Assembly (NCBI GenBank): GCA_029204225.1
Contig: CM055098.1
Span: 2,107,106 to 2,171,105 of the forward strand
Direction: 5' to 3'
Origin: Diphasiastrum complanatum
Lineage: Eukaryota > Streptophyta > Lycopodiopsida > Lycopodiales > Lycopodiaceae
Length of the DNA stretch: 64,000 bases
The position numbers and the translations under genes are program-made. Each line of letters begins with the position of its first letter. The stretch's first letter is position 1. Of the stretch, positions 46,086 to 58,065 are shown in pieces. The notes beneath the pieces are model-generated. The model was not told where the DNA came from, ran no database searches, and worked only from the letters and a program-made list of their open reading frames with translations.

Positions 46086-48526
46086 GACAATTGATGTTAT
46101 ACTAGGAGTATTCACATCCTTCAATAACCAAATTAAAAGAGGACAATATCTAAATTAATCCTACTTAGATCTTTACTTCTACCACTCCTTTTTTTATGTG
46201 TTTGTTACTTCCTTTATATTTCAAGATCAATCATTCTCTACTACCTAGTATTAGATTGTGAACAACATACATACATCTCACTAGAAGTTCTATGTTTGTC
46301 ATACATATTTAGTCAATGAAATGAAACTATTCAAATACACCATGACACGAGGAGAAGAACTTCTGCATTGTTTTTTTTGTTGTTGATCATGGCCATTATA
46401 AAATATCATTTGTGGACTCAGTATTGGTAAATTAATATTCAACACTTCCAAACAAAAATGCAATGTCTATAATGTCTTTATTATCTCTAATCAACTACTC
46501 AAGATTTAATTCTTTTATAAAATCAAGAAAGTATGTGGAACATGTGCATGAATAAAAATTCTTGCTAATTGTTGTAGAGTGCAAGATATAAATTGTATTC
46601 ACTAATTGTATGAATGGTTGAAAAGTCAACGGTGGGAACTACTTTGTAACACCATAGGAGTGGAAATTGTTTGATTTCTATGTAAGAATGAGAAGATATT
46701 AAATTACATCTTAAATTAGTTGTTGAAGGCCTACCCAATTGGGTAAGCTATATTATGTCCAAGAAAATATTTCACTATCAAATTCAGTAAGTGCATATGG
46801 TTGCAACAACCTTCTAGCTAACAACATATGGCTACCATGTGGTTGGAAATAGAGTTCAAAACCATTCAAACATGGTATTGAACTTATACTATAAATCATG
46901 CAAAAGGTATTGCTTATACAAATTGCTAGATTTATTGCAAGGCACATGCCCTATGGTTGATGAATGACATTCATAACACATTATAGAAGCTATCTAATTA
47001 TAGTATTTTGATTTCATTGACCTACGAGTCATAAATAACTAGTTGAATTAACCTATGCATAAATATGTAATACTTATGGCATTAAAGACATCTCTTTTTT
47101 GAAAATTGAATTATGCCACATAATCATTTACCAACTTTTTACAATCACACTTCTTTCTTTGCAATATATTTCTTTGCATGTTCATCACTATGTATAATAC
47201 TTTCAATATACATCAACATCGTAGATTCGGCCAATTTTGAGCCCATGGACTCCTAGATGACTCTTTTTTATCCATGGAACGAGATTCAATCATGAGTCTC
47301 CATCGATGCATCTAACACATCTATTGCTACAATAGGAAAGAGTCACAACTACTTTCAATGTGCAAATTGCTAGAAGAATTTTAAGTGCATTTTCTTTTCT
47401 ATTGTAATTGCATATGCTAATGTGCATGATTTATCATATGTGTGTGCATATGGGCATGTCACCATGCCCATCCATGAAAAAGATAGTTAAAAAAAAAAAA
47501 CATGAAAAGATTGAGCACACAGAGATTTGTCCCCCTAAGTTCACAAGAGACACCTATGTATGAGTGTATGCAATTGTGCACACGGATAAGAATTGGGTAT
47601 ACATAGTTAGCTCTTAAGAGTAAAGAATGGCTATTGGAAAAAATGTCTTGTTAAAAAATCAGCCCATTTCTAGCTTTTCAAATAGTAAATTGAGTTTTCC
47701 AATTCAAACATAGATATTAGCTAACTAGAAAAGTATCACCAATAGTTGAAATGACAATAAGTAAGCACATGTTGTATAAATTCTTCTACTTGGTTGCAGC
47801 AAAAAGACAAGGTTTTCCCACATGCCAAGATCTTCTTCAACTTGGCTCACATAGGGAGAACTTTTTTGGGGAGTTTTTTTTATTGAAAACACTTTAACTT
47901 TCCAAAGTTATGTGCTTAATTTTCTTGAATTTTGTCTCCACAATATACTTAGGTTGTTCCCAATTTCCTATTGAGTATATTATTGAAGTCTAAAAGTTTA
48001 CAATGTTAGCACTTTTGACAAGTATTTTTTCTTGTAGCATCAAGATTTGCTAGATGATGTAGTGATATTGTTGCAAGATGTGCCAAGATTCTTGAGGTAT
48101 TATAAGAGTGTAGCTTATGCCATAGTTTGAAAGAAAAAGAAAATTTCTTTGATCAAATCCCTTGATTGCAAGTGTTTCGACTTTTTTGTAGTATTAGACC
48201 TATGAGATTCCTTAGTTTCTTTATTTACAATTTGGCATTTAAAAATTGATTGGCAAATTATATTTTTGTCCAAAGCTTCTGATTTCCCCACCCTCCCTCT
48301 CTGTTGAAAAAAATTATTTGTAATCCATCACCTCCTATGTGAACTCATCTTGATAGTTTGTTCTATTGAAAATCAAATAACTTACACGCATGAAGAATTA
48401 AAGTGAAAAAACTAACCAAAGTGTGAAAACCATCATTGCTTAAATTTAAGAAAAAGAAAGAACATTCTGAGAAATCCCATCACATCATTCATCCACACAT
48501 TCACAACATAGAGGGATCAAGATGGT
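46086..48526. other. Gene-free region of 2.4 kb
   Basis: AT-rich, short open frames only. I see no gene, RNA, or repeat that matches elsewhere in the window. Confidence 0.6.
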
Positions 48527-49278
48527 TGTTGGAGGGCTTGCGGATCCCAAGGCAACCCTAACCCTAGTTAATAAGTGAGAGGGATTTGGCACCCTGTGTG
48601 TGTAAGTCCAGCCCGATAATCACATAGTTATATGATTAGTTACAAGTCAATAGAAGGACTTTGGGCCTTTTTGCGGGACTTTTAATATCGCAGGGCCTAA
48701 ATGTCAAGTAGTGAATAAAGTTTGGTTTCCCTCCAATTTGGATGGTTCCCACTCTTTTTTAAATTTGAATAATTAGGGAGGCAAAAATGGACCAATAGGA
48801 TTCAAAGGCTACTAGGGTCCTCCTCTCTACTATAATAAGGGACCAACTCGAGTTCCTACACAAGGTCATTTTTTCTTCAATAAAAGCTGATGGTTTTGGT
48901 TCTCTTGTGAAATGGATTGATGAATGTCCTTGCTCTCTATCACTTTTCCTCCACCTCTCATGCTTATTTGGATTTTGCTAATTGCTGGATTTGATTGTTA
49001 TTGGAATTGCATGTTATTATACTTTTTATGGGGGAGAAAGAGAGAGAGAGAGAAAGAGTAAGCTATCTTCATTGTGGATATAGTGTTAGTGGATGTAGTG
49101 TTAATGCTTAGGGTTAATGGATGTTAGAGTTAGATTTGAATTTTCCATTCATGCTGAAATCTGAACTATACTATTGCTCTCATGGGAACGAATCTATGCA
49201 TGACAACTAACTTCATCTCTTTGATGCTAGATTGATTAGTTCTTGGATTGAGGTTAGGCAAGGAAAAAACGCACTACA
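48527..49278 (+). repeat. Gypsy 5' LTR (752 bp)
   Basis: It starts TGTTGGAGGGC and ends CGCACTACA. CTATAATAAGGGACC (near 48830) serves as TATA region and CAATAAAAGCTG (near 48879) as polyadenylation signal. It is followed after four bases by a tRNA-Asp-type PBS. Confidence 0.8.
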
Positions 49279-49282
49279 ATTT

Positions 49283-49300
49283 TGGCACCGTTGCTGGGGA
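49283..49300 (+). promoter_or_regulatory. Primer-binding site, tRNA-Asp type
   Basis: TGGCACCGTTGCTGGGGA, two mismatches from TGGCGCCGTTGCCGGGGA, the site complementary to plant tRNA-Asp used by Athila/Tat elements. Confidence 0.88.
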
Positions 49301-50505
49301 GCTATGCCAATTTTTCAGTTTGCAGCATGTTTGTTGGATGGTTAGCTTGCATTAGACATTTTGTCGTTGCATGAATAGTGTTAGATCTGTATTTAGGATT
49401 AGTTTTGGAGTGATTTTGCTTGATTTGAGTGGATTTTCTTCTTTGAAATATAATCTGATTGTAGAACAGAGAAAGCTATTCCGATCACCAATTTTAAGAT
49501 CTATTTGGATTTGAGATATTAAAAAAAACAACAAAAATTGGTCAAATCTGCTAGATTTTGGTCAGAAGGAGGTAAAAATTGTCATCAGAGCTGATAAATT
49601 TTTGCCCTCTTTTAGAAACCTTCGTCGAGCTGCAAACACCTTCGGTTTTGATCACAAAAACTTCAGTTTGAAGGGCAAACAATCCTTCCCAATAGATTTC
49701 CAGAAACATCAAAAAACCATCAAAAAATATCAAAATCACCATAACCCTAAAAATACAAAAAAAAAAACCTTCGTCTGATTCACTATGCATAGGTGTGATT
49801 CAGATCTATCAACTGCCAGGTCGGCAAAGAATAATATCAGAAATAGAAGGTTATCTCATAGGATCAATTGTCATATTGCCATATTTTTGTCAAAAAAGTC
49901 TCTTTTTTGCAAAAATACCAGTATTACTCTTGATTCTTCGCCAAAACCTTTGTCAAGTTTCCAAAACATTCTATTTATAGTAAAATACTATTTTTGAGTT
50001 TGACGAACATTCTTTCTATCTAGTTCATAGAAAATCTTGACTTTTACCCTCGCCAAACTACATAAACTATGTTTTTTTGTGCTAGAAACCTTCGCCGAGT
50101 TTACCCTAGTTTTATCTGTGTCAAGTTTTGAATCTGAGAGTTCAGCGAAGGTTATTTCCTTATAGATTGTCTGAAAAATCTGATCAGAGAGTTTTTTTTT
50201 AAATAGCACTGCTGAACCTTCACCGAGCCAATTTTCGCCTAGAGAACCTTCGCCAGTAGTATTTTTAGGTTCTGATTTTCTAGATCAAGTCTCTGTCAAA
50301 ATTTGGATCAAATCTGATACAGTCTAATTTGGATTCTGAAAAATTTTTCATTTTTGGAAGTATCGATGAATCTCAAAATCTTTTTCATGATATAGAAATC
50401 AGATTCTTGAATAGTGGAATAGATCTAGCAAATCTGATCTGAGATAGTTTTTGATTGAAAAATCTAGATCCAATCTCATTGTCTGATTGATTTGAATTTG
50501 TGAAG
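49301..50505 (+). other. Gypsy leader with recurrent CCTTCGCCGAG motif
   Basis: Non-coding leader between PBS and gag. The motif ACCTTCG(C/T)CGAG or a close variant occurs about seven times (near 49618, 49640, 49771, 49948, 50090, 50213 and 50243), irregularly spaced. The role is unknown; RNA structure or packaging is possible. Confidence 0.6.
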
Positions 50506-53075
50506 ATGGCTGCCCTTGGAGGTGTTCCTCAAAAAGTCAATCCAATCATTGTTAGAAGAGCACCCCATTTGGATCTACCAAAATATAACTAATTAATAGA
50601 TTCAGTTAGATTTCTTCAGATCTATGCTGAATCTTGTGAAGTCTATGGTGAAATTTCCCCCCAAGATAAACTTAAACTTTTTATATGGCCTTAACAGACA
50701 TAGTGCAAGATTGGTACTATAATCAAGATGAAACTGAACGTGCAGATTGAGAGATTGTTAAAAGAGCCCTTATCACATGGTTCAAACATCAAAAGTTTAT
50801 GGAAGACCCTTTCCTACTTTTAAGTAAAATTAAGCAGGAAATGGTTCGAGATTACATTGAAAGGGTGAAATGCCTCAGATTTGAGTGCGAACTTGAGCTG
50901 ATTAACGAAAATGCCATGATTATCTGATTTTTGTCAGGTTTACTTAAATGGATCAGACATGAGCTGAAACATCATAATGAGTATGCACTCTTGCAAAATG
51001 TTATGGATGATGCAATTTGGGAGGAGGATGAAGATTCAGACGATGAGCCGAATATCAGTATGTTGCCTTATATAGTAGGACAGACCACCACGACATCCAC
51101 CACTATTGTGTCAACGAATGTGAATGCTACTGCAGAAATGATGCTCAATGAGTTTGAGAAACTCGGAAAAAACCAGCAGAAACAGATGGAAAAGATGCAA
51201 TCGCAATTTGATGAGAAGATCAAAGCATTGGAAGATTTTCATGGAAAAATGAACAAGGAACATGAGAAGTTTGTGAAGACTTTTCCTACCAAGGAAAATG
51301 TCTGGTGTTCTATTTGTACAGGAAATCACACAGTGAATGAGTGTCCTCAATTGAAAAAACGAATGGAAATCAGTGTATGCCATTTATGTAATTCACTTGA
51401 TTATGAGACTGTTTTTTGCAACTTCAATCATTGGATAATTCAACAACGATATGCCCAAATGGGATATCAAGAATCACAGTATGGAGAAAATCTAACAACT
51501 AGACCTCGACAAGCTGCTCTTGGATACCCAGAACGTTTAGCCTTACCTGCCCCACCAAAGCACTCCGCTCCTCCTGCCAGTTTGATGGAACCAGAACCGT
51601 ATAGAAGTATCGACCAATGGAACTATGATAATGATCAAGAAGGTAGATTTTCATAACAGTATGCTATTTATGCTGCTGCGCAACAACAAGCATCTAGAAA
51701 TTGGACCAGAGTACCACTTGGATACTTTGCATGTGGAGAAAATCACAGAGTTGCAGAATGTCCAAATAAAGAAAAATTTGTATCATTCTGTCGTGACTGT
51801 GGTTATGGGCATTGCTATAAAGACTGTCCAGCAAGACCGAAGCCACCACCAGCTACAGCTCGTGTAAATTTGATAACAATCAAGCAAAGACCAGTACCTC
51901 AGAATAAATCAAGTGTACCCTTGATGGTGGTCACCATAGCACAGAAGCATAAAGAACTAGTAGTGGATCCAGTCTTTGCTGATTCTATACTATTAACTGA
52001 TATACCAACAGCATCTGGAGTCTATCCAAATCTTCATGCAAAAAAAAGAAGATATCAGGATATGAGGTAGTGGATTAAACATCTACAAGAAGAAGAGGAG
52101 CTTGAAGTTGCTAAAGCAACAGCCGAAGTTCGTTCTTCACCATTGCAGCCTCCAAGAAATTCACATACATATATGAATGATTAGTTGCATCATCATGAAG
52201 AACCCTTCAAGATGACTGAACCAGAAGTGCTGCAAACAAAATTGCTCATGGATATTTTGTCTAGTAAGATCAATATTTCATTAGGAGAGTTCTTGAAGTT
52301 GGTGCCAAAAGCAAAAGATGTCTTAGCACAAAAATTAGCTCAAACAAAACCAGAACTCCGTCAAGAGCCACTTTTTTGTGTTGGATTTGAAGAATCTAAT
52401 GAAGTACTCCATGTCAAAGCCGCCTGGAAAAGTGAACAAAAAAATATCACCCTACCGATACAACATAGACAATTTCCTACGGAAGCAGCTATGATAGATG
52501 GTGTTTCAGGAGTTAATCTGATTTCTACAAAGCTATGTGCAAAATGGGGGCTTATAAAGATCAAGCATGCGCCATTAAGCTAGCTGATCAAACGATAGTT
52601 TGTTCGCGAGGAATGGTTGAAGATATACCTGTCAGAATTGTGGGAGTACAGTTCATCATTACTTTCGTAGTAATGGACTTACTAGAAGCACCAAATGTCT
52701 ACCGAGTCCTATTGGGACGTCCGTGGTTACGAGTTGCGCAAGTAATTCATAAATGGGGTACCGGGAAAATCACTTTTGAAAATCGTGAACGTGCAGTCAA
52801 AGTTGACCCTGCAACTTGGACTATCAAACCAGTGGTTCAAAAAGAAGATGATGATTTCTAAACAATGGATCATATTTGTGACCGACCAGAGAAAAATTTG
52901 GGAGTTCATTACGATTCTCAAACGGATACTATCAACTGGAATGAAGCTTTTGCAATGATTGATTGTACAGCAGGATATATGTTGAAATATTGGAAAAATC
53001 TATCTAATGTTGTAAGTAGGGGTCCTAAAAATGCCAAAGATGAATTGAGCTCTTTTGGCTTAGTAAAGACTCATC
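50506..53075 (+). pseudogene. Ty3/gypsy gag and aspartic protease
   Basis: Gag starts at ATG 50506 (MAALGGVPQKVNPII). Its retrotransposon-gag domain is broken by stops up to 50930. The open part (50931-51656) has a coiled coil and knuckles CSICTGNHTVNECP and CHLCNSLDYETVFC. After a stop come YFACGENHRVAEC and CRDCGYGHCYKDC (51724-51835). The knuckles use CX2CX3HX4C spacing, one base-residue shorter than the classical form, and two of four are complete. Protease follows (MIDGVSGVNLIS near 52490-52530, LLGRPWLRV near 52705-52735) with a frameshift near 52550. The frame is cut at about 53075 by an LTR-like repeat and resumes at 53593. Confidence 0.88.
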
Positions 53076-53592
53076 TTAGAATAAAATATTCAAGGTAGGT
53101 AGAAGTAGAAACTTGAGCTACCATAGGAATTTCCATTTGTACTTTGCATGCCACATTTAACGCATGAAAATACTAGGTGGCACAATTAGACATATTGAGG
53201 TGGCTTGAATAAGTCTAGATAGCTTGAGAGGTGGATTCATAACTCCAATTCAACTCAAAGTAGGAGGAGAGTCCATGGATCTATATATATGTGATGTACT
53301 CTCATTGAGAATATGATGATTTTTGTGTGGAATGCAAATATGGAGACTAAGCTCTTTGTGCCCTCTCTCTCTCCTCGAGTTTGTACTTTCATATTCTCTC
53401 TCTAGCCGAGTTGAGGCATTTATTGTACTTAGTTTCATGTTTTGTTGATAGATCTTGCTTGTAACACAATAATATTTCTTGTATAATCAGCTTTCCTATT
53501 GTCAATCAATGCTAGTTTGATCTTTATGGTATTATTGGGCTTAGGAGATCAAAAGTACATGTGTAGGGCATCCCACACGTGTGAATTCAACA
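53076..53592 (+). repeat. Solo-LTR-like repeat, family 2 (copy B)
   Basis: Second copy of the 23431-23949 repeat, same orientation, ending CACACGTGTG then AATTCAACA. It interrupts the gypsy element between protease and the pre-RT region. Confidence 0.78.
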
Positions 53593-54480
53593 ATATATGT
53601 GTCAACTAGATAATTAGTCAGATTTGAGCGAGATTTCATTATTGGATCGAACCTTGGCTACATCGATTACTTTTCCATTGAATGTGCTGAATGTAGCCTG
53701 GATATCAACGGAACCTATACCAGATCCAATTGAAGAGGACCTCATACCTGTGAGTCATGCCTTGACTTATGATGACAATGCAGAACTTACGGATGAGTAG
53801 TCATATGAATCCAACCAGATTTGGAGTGTGTAATGTTCCTAATGAACCAACAATAAAACCGCCCAAAGCAGTTATATTGAAGGAAGACAAGATCACAGGG
53901 TCCATGACGAAGAAATAAGCCAAGCAACATTATAATACGGTCCTGAAATGGAAAAATCCTTCTCAAAAGATTGATTCAGGAAATGTGCCACCCTTACTGG
54001 ATAAAGGCAAAGGAAAAGTCGAGGATGATTCTACAAGTCAGAGTTCTAGCAAGACATCATTGTCTTGGAAGTCATCACCTCCATGATCAATTCCTGCTAA
54101 GAAGGCTAAGTGAAGATCCAAGACAAGTCCTTTTGACAAAGAACAAGCAGATGTTGTCCAGCATGATATGCTTGAACATTTTAAACGCTATACATTGTAT
54201 GATGTGGTTATCATGCTACCTAAAGCACATTATCAACCCGAAGGACACGTGCCAGACTCGAAAGATGACACAGCCAATGAATCTTGCTGAGCCAGGAGAA
54301 CCAGAAAAGCTTGTCCAGGTTGGATGACAACTTAATCCTGAACCGTATCAAGCACTCCTGAAGTTACTTCTTAAGTATCAAGACTGCTTTGCATGGACTT
54401 ATCAAGATCTGAAGGGTATTCCGACGTCAGTTATTGAACATACCATACCTTTAGTACCTGATGCAGTTCCAAAGGTTGTG
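53593..54480 (+). pseudogene. Gypsy protease-RT linker and pre-RT region
   Basis: The sequence continues the interrupted element. After many stops the segments LEHFKRYTLYDVVIMLPKA, MNLAEPGEPEKLVQVG, DCFAWTYQDLKGIPTS and EHTIPLVPDAVPKV appear. They are collinear with 45210-45540. It breaks off at 54480 just before the RT, where unrelated sequence starts. The element thus spans 48527-54480, with RT to 3' LTR lost. Confidence 0.85.
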
Positions 54481-55019
54481 ATTGGTGTTTTGGTACCTAG
54501 TCGCCATATAGAAAAAAAAAAGCCATTCAATCAAATGTGGGATATTTTGGAAAATTTTGAGATTTAATCTAGATCCCAATGTGGTATCTCATTATTTACA
54601 AATCAGAGGCCCTCAAATTTATTTCTCGCTTTCTTAATTAATCCTTTACTTTTTAATAATTTCTTGAATATAAGACATCAAATTGTTTATATGACTCTTT
54701 CCAGCATGAAGTTGTGTCATATAAATTAGTACTTATGTGAATAGACTTGGAGTTCAGATAAATTCTAAGGTAAAAGTGTTTCAATTTTTTAAACCTAGAA
54801 TATCTATGCTGCATAAATAGATTTTGATGGAATAGAAGCTTTTATCATTCAGATTGAAAATATTTGAAGGAGAAGTCCTGTTTGTAATAAAATGAATCCT
54901 TTTATTATTGACTTTTCTTGGATTTGGACATTTTTCATATATCATCTTTATAGTTAACTTTTATTAAAATTGATAATTTCTTTAAACGAAGGGGTGAAGT
55001 GGTGGGATAAATTCCTATT
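54481..55019. other. Gene-free AT-rich segment
   Basis: No coding frame or known repeat seen. Confidence 0.5.
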
Positions 55020-56013
55020 TGGGAATCTGTGGGTTGCATTTTTTATTGCATCATGTCATTCTTAATAATACGCAGTACCTGTACCGATGCAGTAGGTCTT
55101 CTTTTAGTTCTTTCTTCTATAGCATCCTTTGTAATATAGGATCGTATGGAATCAAATCTGCAACTGTAGCCACCGAGTAAGGATTTTGGATGAAATATTC
55201 TAATAATGATTTAACAAAATCCTTGTTCAAAGGTCTGTACACAAGCTTTGCATGTGCACAATCATAAAGCGTAATGTCGATTCAGAAGGTCTGATTCTGT
55301 CCAAACGGATACCAGTCATTGTATTTACTCCACATTGCTTTACCAGCACCCTTTGATGTTGCTATTAGCGAGGAACCAATTTTACTCTCCTGAATATCCA
55401 TTGGCAACGTGAGCATTTCACCCACATTTTGAACATGATCTCTAGAAACTTGTCTCTTTTCCTTATTTGTGATAGCCTTCTTCACTCTTGACGTACTCCC
55501 TTCTTTTGCAAAGTTGTCCATTTTTTGCTTTTTTTTTTGTTTGGGATTTTCTAACTCTGTAAGACTCTTCACTTTACTTTTATCCTTTGATTTTAAATCC
55601 TTGAGCAAATCTGAAAACTTTTTTTCTATTGAGATTGCAGTTGTTGTTTGTGTCTTTTTGCCCACATAAAAAACCATTTTTTTTGGACACTTTGACTTGT
55701 CTTTTGAACACTTTCATATCACATACCATAGATAATTCATTACTTCTTAAAAATGAATCAATCACGATTTTCAAATCTTGTGATTGGGAACACAAACACG
55801 TGCCAATTGAGCGCTTCTTACTATGTGAAAGCCATCAATGATTTCTTGTATTGAGGTCAAATTAGCAGACTACAAATCTGCATAAGATGGCAACTCCCAA
55901 CCCAATTTTTTCATTGATCCTTCTTCTCTGTGTGAAAAATGCAAAAATAAGCTTGGTAGAGGCCACAAATCTTGTATATAGATGATTACACATGTGTGGA
56001 GCCTGTTCCCACG
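55020..56013 (-). pseudogene. Unassigned broken gene, ParB/Srx-like helical segment (3' part)
   Basis: The minus-strand frame reads SIQEIIDGFHIVRSAQLARV (near 55855-55795), breaks, then DLKIVIDSFLRSNELSMVCD. After a frameshift in an A8 run at about 55680 comes a very Lys-rich part (KSKDKSKVKSL, KQKKKQK). It ends with YNDWYPFGQNQTF, a stop, IDITLYDCAHAKLVYRPLN, DFVKSLLEYFIQNPYS and a stop at about 55130. The RPL…V..L..YF..NP pattern resembles ParB/sulfiredoxin-type domains seen in some repeat-derived genes, but I cannot confirm it. It continues upstream, beyond the LTR at 56014-56763, in 56764-57114. Confidence 0.45.
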
Positions 56014-56763
56014 TGTGAAAATAATGTACTTATCATGTACCATAATCATATAGGTTGTACATATGATTTAATTCAAGTTCTAGTGGCTAAAAAGGCCAAA
56101 AACTAGTTTTCTAGACATATGACACATGGCATCAATCTATTGATTGCATGAGCCACATCCTTTGGTTAGGTGTCATATCACATGTGTAGAGGACAGCTCA
56201 CATGTGTGAAATAAGCTGAAGTAGGCGAATTTTGACTTCTAGAAGATTTCCAAGTAGATCTCCATATAGAAGGAAAATGGACCAAAAGTGCTCAAAATAG
56301 AAGGTTTTGTCCAAGTGTCAGTTTTGCATGATGAATCATCATATGACAAAGCACCTTCACACATGTGGGATCATAGGGATGATCAGTACCATGAGCTCCC
56401 ACTTATTGTATATATAGAGCCACATTTGGCCATAATCAATGTGAGACACCAATCTTGGTTTTGGAAGCAATTTTGAGTGATTCTCTCCATTTGTCTACAT
56501 TTGTTTTGATTGTTTTGAGGTTCTATCAATGTGTACTTGATTTTCAGGTTGGAGTCCGTACCCTGACAGGGTTTCACACGTGTGAAACCAGCAAGTACAT
56601 GTACCTTCAATAAATGATTGTTCTTGTTTGGATTTTATGTCTAGAATTGATCTAGATTGATCTTAATCTTATGTAGATTGATAGATCAAGTAAATCTAAC
56701 ATCCAATCCCTCTTGAGGATCAGATTAGGATCCACTCTTGGTCCTTCATGTACTTTTTGCACA
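56014..56763 (+). repeat. Copia LTR, family 3 (copy B, 750 bp)
   Basis: It begins TGTGAAAATAATG and ends TTTTTGCACA, matching the 44197-44830 LTR. TATATATA lies at 56409-56416. It carries about 110 extra bases (near 56515-56625) with TTCACACGTGTGAA and CAATAAATG that the other copy lacks. No PBS follows and no target duplication is evident. It splits the unassigned minus-strand gene. Confidence 0.85.
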
Positions 56764-57114
56764 CTCTGATCATACTAGGATTCATCTTGGAGGGATCAAA
56801 AACATTGAATTGAAGTTCAAATTTTATAAATGCGTCAATGAAGCACTTTCAACTACTACCATGAAAGTGGGCACCGCTTCCTGGGGCATGAATTCTTGCA
56901 TATCAAGAACGAATCCTGCATTTCTCCACCTTTTTTCTTGGAGATTAATATGTAAAAAAATATCATCCCTTTTTCCATTAGGCCCACTTGTGTCAATGCA
57001 CCACTTGTCTGTGTTTGAGGTTATGCAATGATCACAATGATCTTCAATATTTGGGGGCTCATAAGATAACTTTTCTTGAGTTTGGTTATTTTTGTGGTAG
57101 AGCTTTTCAATCAT
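56764..57114 (-). pseudogene. Unassigned broken gene (5' part, upstream of the LTR insertion)
   Basis: The frame from 57114 reads DHCDHCITSNTDKWCIDTSG, then RDDIFLHINLQEKRWRNAGF and FMVVVESASLTHL, a stop, and SMFLIPPRWILV before the LTR. There is a CxxC…C pattern and no family I recognise. Orientation and position suggest that it belongs with 55020-56013. The palindromic array begins 80 bp upstream of its start. Confidence 0.45.
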
Positions 57115-57192
57115 TTATTCCATCTGTTTAACATAAAAGACCAAATGTTTAGTAAACAATGTAAAATTTAATAAGAGCTTAGACATTAGATC

Positions 57193-58065
57193 TTGTTGAA
57201 CTTGGTTCGTCAAGACTTCACATTTACAAGACAATAAAAGAATACAATTGGCAAACTTGGTTTGTCATCTAACAATCCCTTTGTTGAACATTATTTTCAA
57301 AAGTAATGACTATCTATAATCTTGACAAACTGACATCATCAAAGTCCAAATGATTTTTAATTTAAAAATAAATCTTGGTGAACTAATTTCATCATTAAAA
57401 CTTAGTTATTGATATTATTTGCTTTAAGTACCGATATCATTCACATTTTTGCCCAAGTGAGTTCGTAAACTCCCATACAAATAAAAAACACATTATAAAA
57501 ATATATATAGTTTATATACAATTAGTCTTGATGAACTTGGTTCGTCAATTAGACTTAGCTATGATGTTATCCTTTTCAAAATAATCTTGGTGGACTTGGT
57601 TTGTCAAATGAATGTGGTTATGATTTCATCGTTTGCATTCTATTTCTCAAGCATTGGTAATGTTGACGAACTGAGTTCGTCAACAATCACTCATCATACA
57701 AACATTGCCATTATATAAAACAATAATAAAAATAGTTCACATGGGTACCACATAAATATGTAGTGTTTTATTGTAAACAATCATTAGTTAGTGTAATTGG
57801 TTGCCAGAAATTTTTCAAACTCAATTTGTGAAAATGTTTTATGTACTTGGCAAAGCAAAAAAATAAAGACAACATAGCTATAATGTTAGATGTGAGCACT
57901 TTCATTGAAAGCAATTGATGGTTTTTTATATATTACAAAAACAGTATATTTTTATAAGGATAGCAATCTTGTTGAACTTAGTTTGTCAACCAGACATAGC
58001 GATAACTAAATTTTGATTTCCATTCTATTCCTACAACATTGGTATTGTTGACGAATTGAGTTCGT
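57193..58065. repeat. Dispersed quasi-palindromic motif array (about 10 copies)
   Basis: The consensus is TTGNYGAACTNRGTTCGTCAA. Copies lie at 57193-57214, 57248-57269, 57321-57344, 57375-57394, 57456-57470 (partial), 57528-57549, 57586-57610, 57662-57684, 57968-57991 and 58045-58065. The 57662 copy is perfect: arm GTTGACGAACT, one central G, then the inverse arm. Two blocks of about 98 bp (57586-57684 and 57968-58065) are whole-block repeats, with related spacers (AGAC-TAGC-ATGA). This looks like a set of binding sites for a dimeric protein, such as subterminal repeats of a DNA transposon. Confidence 0.8.

Noticed and set aside
46753-46947. Small minus-strand frame in the gene-free region
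   Set aside because: No motif, low complexity, no supporting context.
23431-53592. The two family-2 repeats as the LTRs of one giant element
   Set aside because: The 29 kb between them holds elements in both orientations and unrelated genes. The repeats are more simply separate solo-LTR-like units.
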